A stretch of DNA of 18,233 bases from CAXBDP01 sp041689935. GTDB taxonomy: Bacteria > Bacteroidota > Bacteroidia > Cytophagales > Cyclobacteriaceae. Under the pieces are notes generated by a model that was not told the DNA's origin, searched no databases, and was given only the letters and a program-made list of their open reading frames with translations. The translations under genes and the position numbers were made by a program. Of the stretch, positions 15,455-18,233 are shown one piece after another; positions within the stretch are counted from its first letter, which is position 1; every line of letters starts with the position of its first letter. The DNA lies in assembly GCA_041689935.1 (NCBI GenBank), contig JBDNFI010000015.1:1-18233 (forward strand), in the 5' to 3' direction.

Positions 15455-15576
15455 GGGAGGGTTTGAATTCCTCCTTGATTGCGGCGAGTTCATTTAGCAA
15501 GTAGATTTCGTCGCGCTGATTTATATAATCTTGTGCAATGTTGAGGCAAGGAATTGAATTGATTCCGTTATTTTCG
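15435..15576 (-). pseudogene. Possible C-terminal remnant of an unknown gene
   Basis: Between EamA and the first long repeat, the minus strand has an open stretch of about 46 codons ending at a TAG at 15437-15435. It includes LNIAQDYINQRDEIYLL and then NELAAIKEEFKPSLK, which look protein-like. A second minus-strand frame upstream (MVRNIEYHSKITESIQFLAS, from about 15601) overlaps it and could be joined by one frameshift near 15525. No family was recognised, and chance open frames of this size are not rare, so this is tentative. Confidence 0.25.
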
Positions 15577-15650
15577 AATGGTACTCAATATTTCTAACCA
15601 TTATTGCTATAGGCAATGTGGTCGTCACAAAAACAAAAAGCTGTTTATGA

Positions 15651-15828
15651 ATTTCAATAAATCACTGAAATTCAGTGCAATTCACGTGTTCGCTTTTTTC
15701 TTTAAGTCATTGCCACAAAAGGAAACCAAAAAGTCTAGACAAAAAGAAGATTCCACGCACAGACCAACGCCCACCTTCGGTCGGTAAACCGGCCCGTCTT
15801 TTTGTTCTCCCACCTGCAAACAGCCATT
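15651..15828. repeat. Direct repeat R1 (178 bp), copy 1
   Basis: It matches 16099-16276 over 178 bases with no indel and about three mismatches (near 15675 and 15796-15798). It starts ATTTCAATAAATCACTG and ends CTGCAAACAGCCATT. Inside lies an almost perfect palindrome, CACTGAA-A-TTCAGTG (15663-15677). Homology stops sharply at both ends, indicating a defined element. Confidence 0.92.
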
Positions 15829-15861
15829 TCTATTTGATTTTCCCTTCTTCTCTATTCGGCC

Positions 15862-15984
15862 TAGGATATTTTCCCGTTAAGAAATATGCGTAATACATTG
15901 GCTCTCTAGATTCAAAGACTGTTTGAGCGCAGCGAGTTTCTTTGAATCGCCAATTTGTGAAGCATATTTTAGGGAAAATATCCT
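15862..15984. repeat. Large imperfect inverted repeat with nested hairpins
   Basis: Outer arms AGGATATTTTCCC (15862-15874) and GGGAAAATATCCT (15972-15984) are perfectly complementary. Next inward, AAATATGC pairs with GCATATTT, then ATTGGC with GCCAAT. The innermost arms, GATTCAAAG (15909-15917) and CTTTGAATC (15940-15948), are again perfect, around a 22-base loop holding GAGCGCAGCGAG. The whole could fold into one long interrupted cruciform or RNA hairpin. Confidence 0.85.
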
Positions 15985-16000
15985 CAGCCTTGATTTTTTG

Positions 16001-16026
16001 GTTCTTTTGCATCAAGGCAAAAGAAC
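16001..16026. repeat. Hairpin with 9-bp perfect stem
   Basis: GTTCTTTTG (16001-16009) and CAAAAGAAC (16018-16026) enclose an 8-base loop CATCAAGG, with T-rich sequence to the left and A-rich to the right that can extend pairing. The sequence TTTTTTGGTTCTTTTG resembles the reverse complement of a segment in the 178-bp repeats (CAAAAGGAAACCAAAAAG). It may therefore be the opposite half of the same element family. Confidence 0.75.
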
Positions 16027-16098
16027 AAAAAGTAAAGTATATAATTGAAATTCAATGTTTTATAAATCGATATTTTAAATACAAAGAGTCGCTTAATG

Positions 16099-16276
16099 AT
16101 TTCAATAAATCACTGAAATTCAATGCAATTCACGTGTTCGCTTTTTTCTTTAAGTCATTGCCACAAAAGGAAACCAAAAAGTCTAGACAAAAAGAAGATT
16201 CCACGCACAGACCAACGCCCACCTTCGGTCGGTAAACCGGCCCATTTTTTTGTTCTCCCACCTGCAAACAGCCATT
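16099..16276. repeat. Direct repeat R1 (178 bp), copy 2
   Basis: Second copy of the element at 15651-15828, displaced by exactly 448 bases and in the same orientation. The internal palindrome has lost one pairing position (CAATG instead of CAGTG). It ends 48 bases before the SDR stop codon. Confidence 0.92.
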
Positions 16277-16324
16277 GAATTAAATATTAGTCACCTTGAT
16301 AGCTAATACCTGATAATATTTTGC

Positions 16325-17083
16325 TCAATGCACATAACTGCCCGCATTAATATCGATGGTGCAACCAGTTGCATGGTCCATCATGCCGGAGGCGATAAAG
16401 GCGATCGTTGGTGCAATATCTTTGGGTTCGGTGAGCTCATTGAGCGCAATATCGTTGAGTGCGTAGGCTTCGCCGTATTGGTTCATAAAGTCTTGTGCCA
16501 TATCGGTGCGGGTAAATCCGGGCGCAATGATAAACGCCTTAATATTTTGCTTGCCGTACGCACGGGCGATAGATCGGGTAAGTGCCACGAGTGCGCCTTT
16601 GGAGGCTGCATAGGCTAAGTAATCGGGGGTATCGCCACGGAAGGCCGCCCTAGATGAGATATTGATGATCCTCCCGCCTCCGTTGGCTGCGAAATGCTGT
16701 ACGGCCATTTTACCTAGCAAAGCAGGTGCATCGGTATTCACCCGCATGGTCATTTGCCAGTCGGCCAGCCATTGCCTATTTGCTCCTGCATCATCACTAC
16801 TTATGGCTATTCCTGCATTATTTACCAGCACATCCAATCCACCCAATTGCCGGGTCGCTTGTGCAAAAAGCTGCATTACTTCTTGTGGATTGGCCAAATC
16901 GGCCTGTATGACAAAGCTTCCATTATTGAGCTCATTCGCCAGCTTTTCCGCTGCATCAGCACTTTTGCTATAATGTATGGCCACCGTGGCTCCCGCTTGC
17001 CCCATCCATTGCGCAGCGGCGTATCCGATACCACGTGAGGCTCCCGTTATCAACACTCTTTTTCCGGTAAGGTCTATTTTCAT
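16325..17083 (-). CDS. SDR-family oxidoreductase (FabG-like)
   Basis: A 252-residue classical short-chain dehydrogenase. Cofactor motif TGASRGIG at 13-20, NNAG at 88-91, and the catalytic set N116, S143 (NISSRA), Y158 and K162 (YAASK). IAPGFTRTD at 186-194 is the standard PG motif region. The acidic/basic pattern after strand 2 (HYSKSAD, 37-43) resembles NADP-using FabG-type enzymes. It could be a 3-oxoacyl-ACP reductase or another carbonyl reductase; there are no fatty-acid genes nearby, so a housekeeping FabG role is not assigned. It stands alone, divergent from the DinB-like gene with a 55-base gap. Its GC content and codon choice look slightly richer than those of its neighbours. GCGGGAGG (minus) is at 16670-16677. 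Confidence 0.9.
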   Translation of the reverse strand: MKIDLTGKRVLITGASRGIGYAAAQWMGQAGATVAIHYSKSADAAEKLANELNNGSFVIQADLANPQEVMQLFAQATRQLGGLDVLVNNAGIAISSDDAGANRQWLADWQMTMRVNTDAPALLGKMAVQHFAANGGGRIINISSRAAFRGDTPDYLAYAASKGALVALTRSIARAYGKQNIKAFIIAPGFTRTDMAQDFMNQYGEAYALNDIALNELTEPKDIAPTIAFIASGMMDHATGCTIDINAGSYVH

Positions 17084-17138
17084 TTGGCTAATTTAATGAA
17101 GGATTTTACTAAATTTAAAAAAACCAACGAACAAAGAG

Positions 17139-17681
17139 ATGCATACAGAAATAAAATCACCATGGGAAAAAGCTGAAAACGCTCGGCAAAGTATGTTACA
17201 AATGATTGCCCATGCCACTGTAGGCCAAAGGGAATTTGTGCCTGGTGCCGACAAATGGAATATGCTAAATGTAGCGCAGCACTTGATACAGGCGGAGGAA
17301 AGTGTGCTGAAGCAATTGGAAATGTTTGGCGATGGCAAAGGGAAAAAAGCAAATATGATGTCCGGTGTTCGCAGTCTGATGACCACCCTATTTATGAAGT
17401 CGCCAGCCAAGATCAACATCCCAAAGAAAGTGCGGGAGGGTTTTAGGCCCTTTGAAAAGCAGCGTTTGGAAGACGTACAAAAGGAATGGGATGATCTGCG
17501 TGGGCTTATGAAAACCTGGGCGGAGAAGTATCCTGACGCCAAAGCCAATCGCTATGTATTTAAGCACCCTGTGGCAGGCTTACTTACACCTGCTCAAACG
17601 TTCCGCTTCCTACGGGACCACATCGACCATCATATAAAGCAGATAGAGGGAATCAAAAAAGCACCTGATTTTCCTAAATAG
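17139..17681 (+). CDS. DinB/YfiT-like putative metalloenzyme
   Basis: A 180-residue four-helix-bundle protein of the DinB superfamily. The three metal-ligand histidines of the fold are in their expected places: H48 in NVAQHLIQAEE on helix 2, and H161 with H165 in the RDHIDHHIKQI motif near the C-terminus. Members include thiol (bacillithiol or mycothiol) transferases and many uncharacterised proteins; no specific substrate can be named. A basic, proline-containing insert (about 84-106) separates the second and third helices. It is divergent from the SDR gene; TAAATTTA at 17110-17117 is a weak -7 box candidate, but the nearest TTTG upstream is too far away. GCGGGAGG lies at 17432. Confidence 0.82.
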   Translation: MHTEIKSPWEKAENARQSMLQMIAHATVGQREFVPGADKWNMLNVAQHLIQAEESVLKQLEMFGDGKGKKANMMSGVRSLMTTLFMKSPAKINIPKKVREGFRPFEKQRLEDVQKEWDDLRGLMKTWAEKYPDAKANRYVFKHPVAGLLTPAQTFRFLRDHIDHHIKQIEGIKKAPDFPK

Positions 17682-17804
17682 GGAGGAGTGGCAGATTTTC
17701 CAAAACATGCGTTTATCCCTTGATATTGGCGGCTAAAGCGCAATAGGAATTTAATTATTGTGTAAGTACGTAAAACGAAAATAAGGGGCGTGGAAAGAAT
17801 CACG

Positions 17805-18233
17805 ATGTCCCTTGCATGCAATGCAGCAAAGATTTTGCAAATTAAAAAACTGGATGATGCTACATGGAGACAACCTCTCAAATTATGGCATGTAGCACCT
17901 ACTGATATGAATTTACCATTGATTGCACAATTGTTTCCTTCCGCGAAATGGCGGGAGGATAATGCTACTGCGAAGGATCTCCCTTCGCAAAAAGTTGGGT
18001 CAATCAAAGCCGAGGTATTTATTAAGAAAATTATCTTGAAAATGGCTAAAAATGACTTAAACACCACATTTGTGAAAGGAATACTGTATGCAAGATGGCT
18101 CTCAAAAGATTTTATGTGGCAAATTCCTAATTACCCAGGCAATTTGGATAAACTAGAGCAATACTTTGGCGAAAGACTACAAGTAGAAGTTATGGCAAAT
18201 GCTATCGATGATGCAAGGAATGACAATAAGATA
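17805..18233 (+). CDS. Unrecognised protein, N-terminal part (runs off window edge)
   Basis: An open frame of 143 codons from ATG 17805 to the right edge without a stop; an in-frame GTG at 17790 is an alternative start. The product starts MSLACNAAKILQIKKLDD and contains LWHVAPTDMNLPLIAQLFP, then a Lys-rich stretch (IKAEVFIKKIILKMAKND) and LYARWLSKDFMWQIPNYPG. It is soluble and mixed alpha/beta in character with no signal peptide or membrane helix. The even residue mix and uninterrupted length support real coding over the opposite-strand frame at 17630-18067, which is Cys- and Phe-rich and overlaps the DinB gene end. No family was recognised. GCGGGAGG is at 17951. Confidence 0.65.
   Translation, partial: MSLACNAAKILQIKKLDDATWRQPLKLWHVAPTDMNLPLIAQLFPSAKWREDNATAKDLPSQKVGSIKAEVFIKKIILKMAKNDLNTTFVKGILYARWLSKDFMWQIPNYPGNLDKLEQYFGERLQVEVMANAIDDARNDNKI

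Larger units (their letters stand above)
15455..16324. other. 870-bp convergent intergenic region made of repeats
   Basis: This gap between the EamA stop (plus) and the SDR stop (minus) holds no convincing gene. It contains a possible gene remnant (15435-15576), a 178-bp repeat copy (15651-15828), a large imperfect palindrome (15862-15984), a hairpin (16001-16026) and a second 178-bp copy (16099-16276). Two short open frames in the direct repeats translate identically at their ends (THRPTPTFGR) because the DNA is duplicated, not because coding is supported. Confidence 0.8.

Noticed and set aside
15578..15787. Short plus-strand frames ending THRPTPTFGR in both 178-bp repeats (also 15942-16235)
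   Set aside because: They are similar only because the DNA is duplicated, and different upstream sequences are joined to the same tail. Nothing indicates translation.
15455..16324. CRISPR array or integron-like repeats in the long intergenic region
   Set aside because: Only two copies of a 178-bp unit plus hairpins. There are no short, regularly spaced repeats with unique spacers and no cas or integrase gene.
17083..17117. TTTG (17083) plus TAAATTTA (17110) as promoter of the DinB-like gene
   Set aside because: The spacer of 23 bases is too long for the known 17-20-base range and the -7 box lacks its final G.
17630..18067. 145-codon minus-strand open frame under the DinB gene end and the right-edge gene
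   Set aside because: Rich in Cys, Phe and Ile with no domain. It overlaps the well-supported DinB gene and an opposite-strand frame of better composition.
1..18233. tRNA, rRNA or riboswitch genes
   Set aside because: I saw no cloverleaf, conserved rRNA segment or known riboswitch core on either strand in the gaps; most gaps are also too short.

Overview
The window looks like chromosomal DNA from a member of the Bacteroidota, probably a Cytophagales-type bacterium. The base composition is about 40% GC. Start codons mostly lack a strong Shine-Dalgarno sequence. The gene set also fits: a Bacteroidota-style Wzc kinase, the cluster CPBP protease - DUF2007 - cdsA, and a paired MoxR/ChlI-like ATPase and VWA protein. 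This assignment is inferred from gene style and order, not from a marker gene.

Layout. Positions 1-138 are the right end of an IS256 (mutator)-family insertion sequence: the C-terminus of its transposase and a terminal inverted repeat. A small membrane protein follows, starting 2 bases after the IS edge (140-628). From 4641 down to 640 on the minus strand runs a probable operon, wzc-type tyrosine kinase/co-polymerase, UDP-glucuronate 4-epimerase-like enzyme, then tag (3-methyladenine glycosylase I). Divergent from it (4964-7164, plus) are a GNAT-like protein and a polytopic membrane protein resembling a Wzy-type polymerase. Together these suggest part of an exopolysaccharide/capsule locus. 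A perfect 13-bp-stem terminator (7173-7204) separates it from the next block.

From 13474 down to 7216, everything is on the minus strand: CPBP protease, DUF2007 protein, cdsA, glutamate dehydrogenase, a terminator, then the VWA + AAA+ ATPase pair. Divergent from the CPBP gene is dusB (most likely starting at TTG 13511), followed with no gap by an EamA transporter. An 870-bp convergent intergenic region (15455-16324) contains two nearly identical 178-bp direct repeats around a large imperfect palindrome. After it come an SDR oxidoreductase (minus), a DinB-like protein (plus) and an unrecognised gene that runs off the right edge (17805 onward).

The most striking pattern not explained by genes is the octamer GCGGGAGG. 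It occurs 12 times in 18.2 kb, six times per strand, always inside coding sequence and in several reading frames and gene orientations. Base composition alone predicts far fewer than one. It is a candidate genome-wide signal of the Chi (recombination hotspot) or chromosome-architecture type. Other notable points are a 106-bp tandem duplication that changed the CPBP C-terminus, a (YG)6 tail in the Wzc kinase encoded by 12-bp repeats, and a perfect 12-bp palindrome between two divergent start codons.
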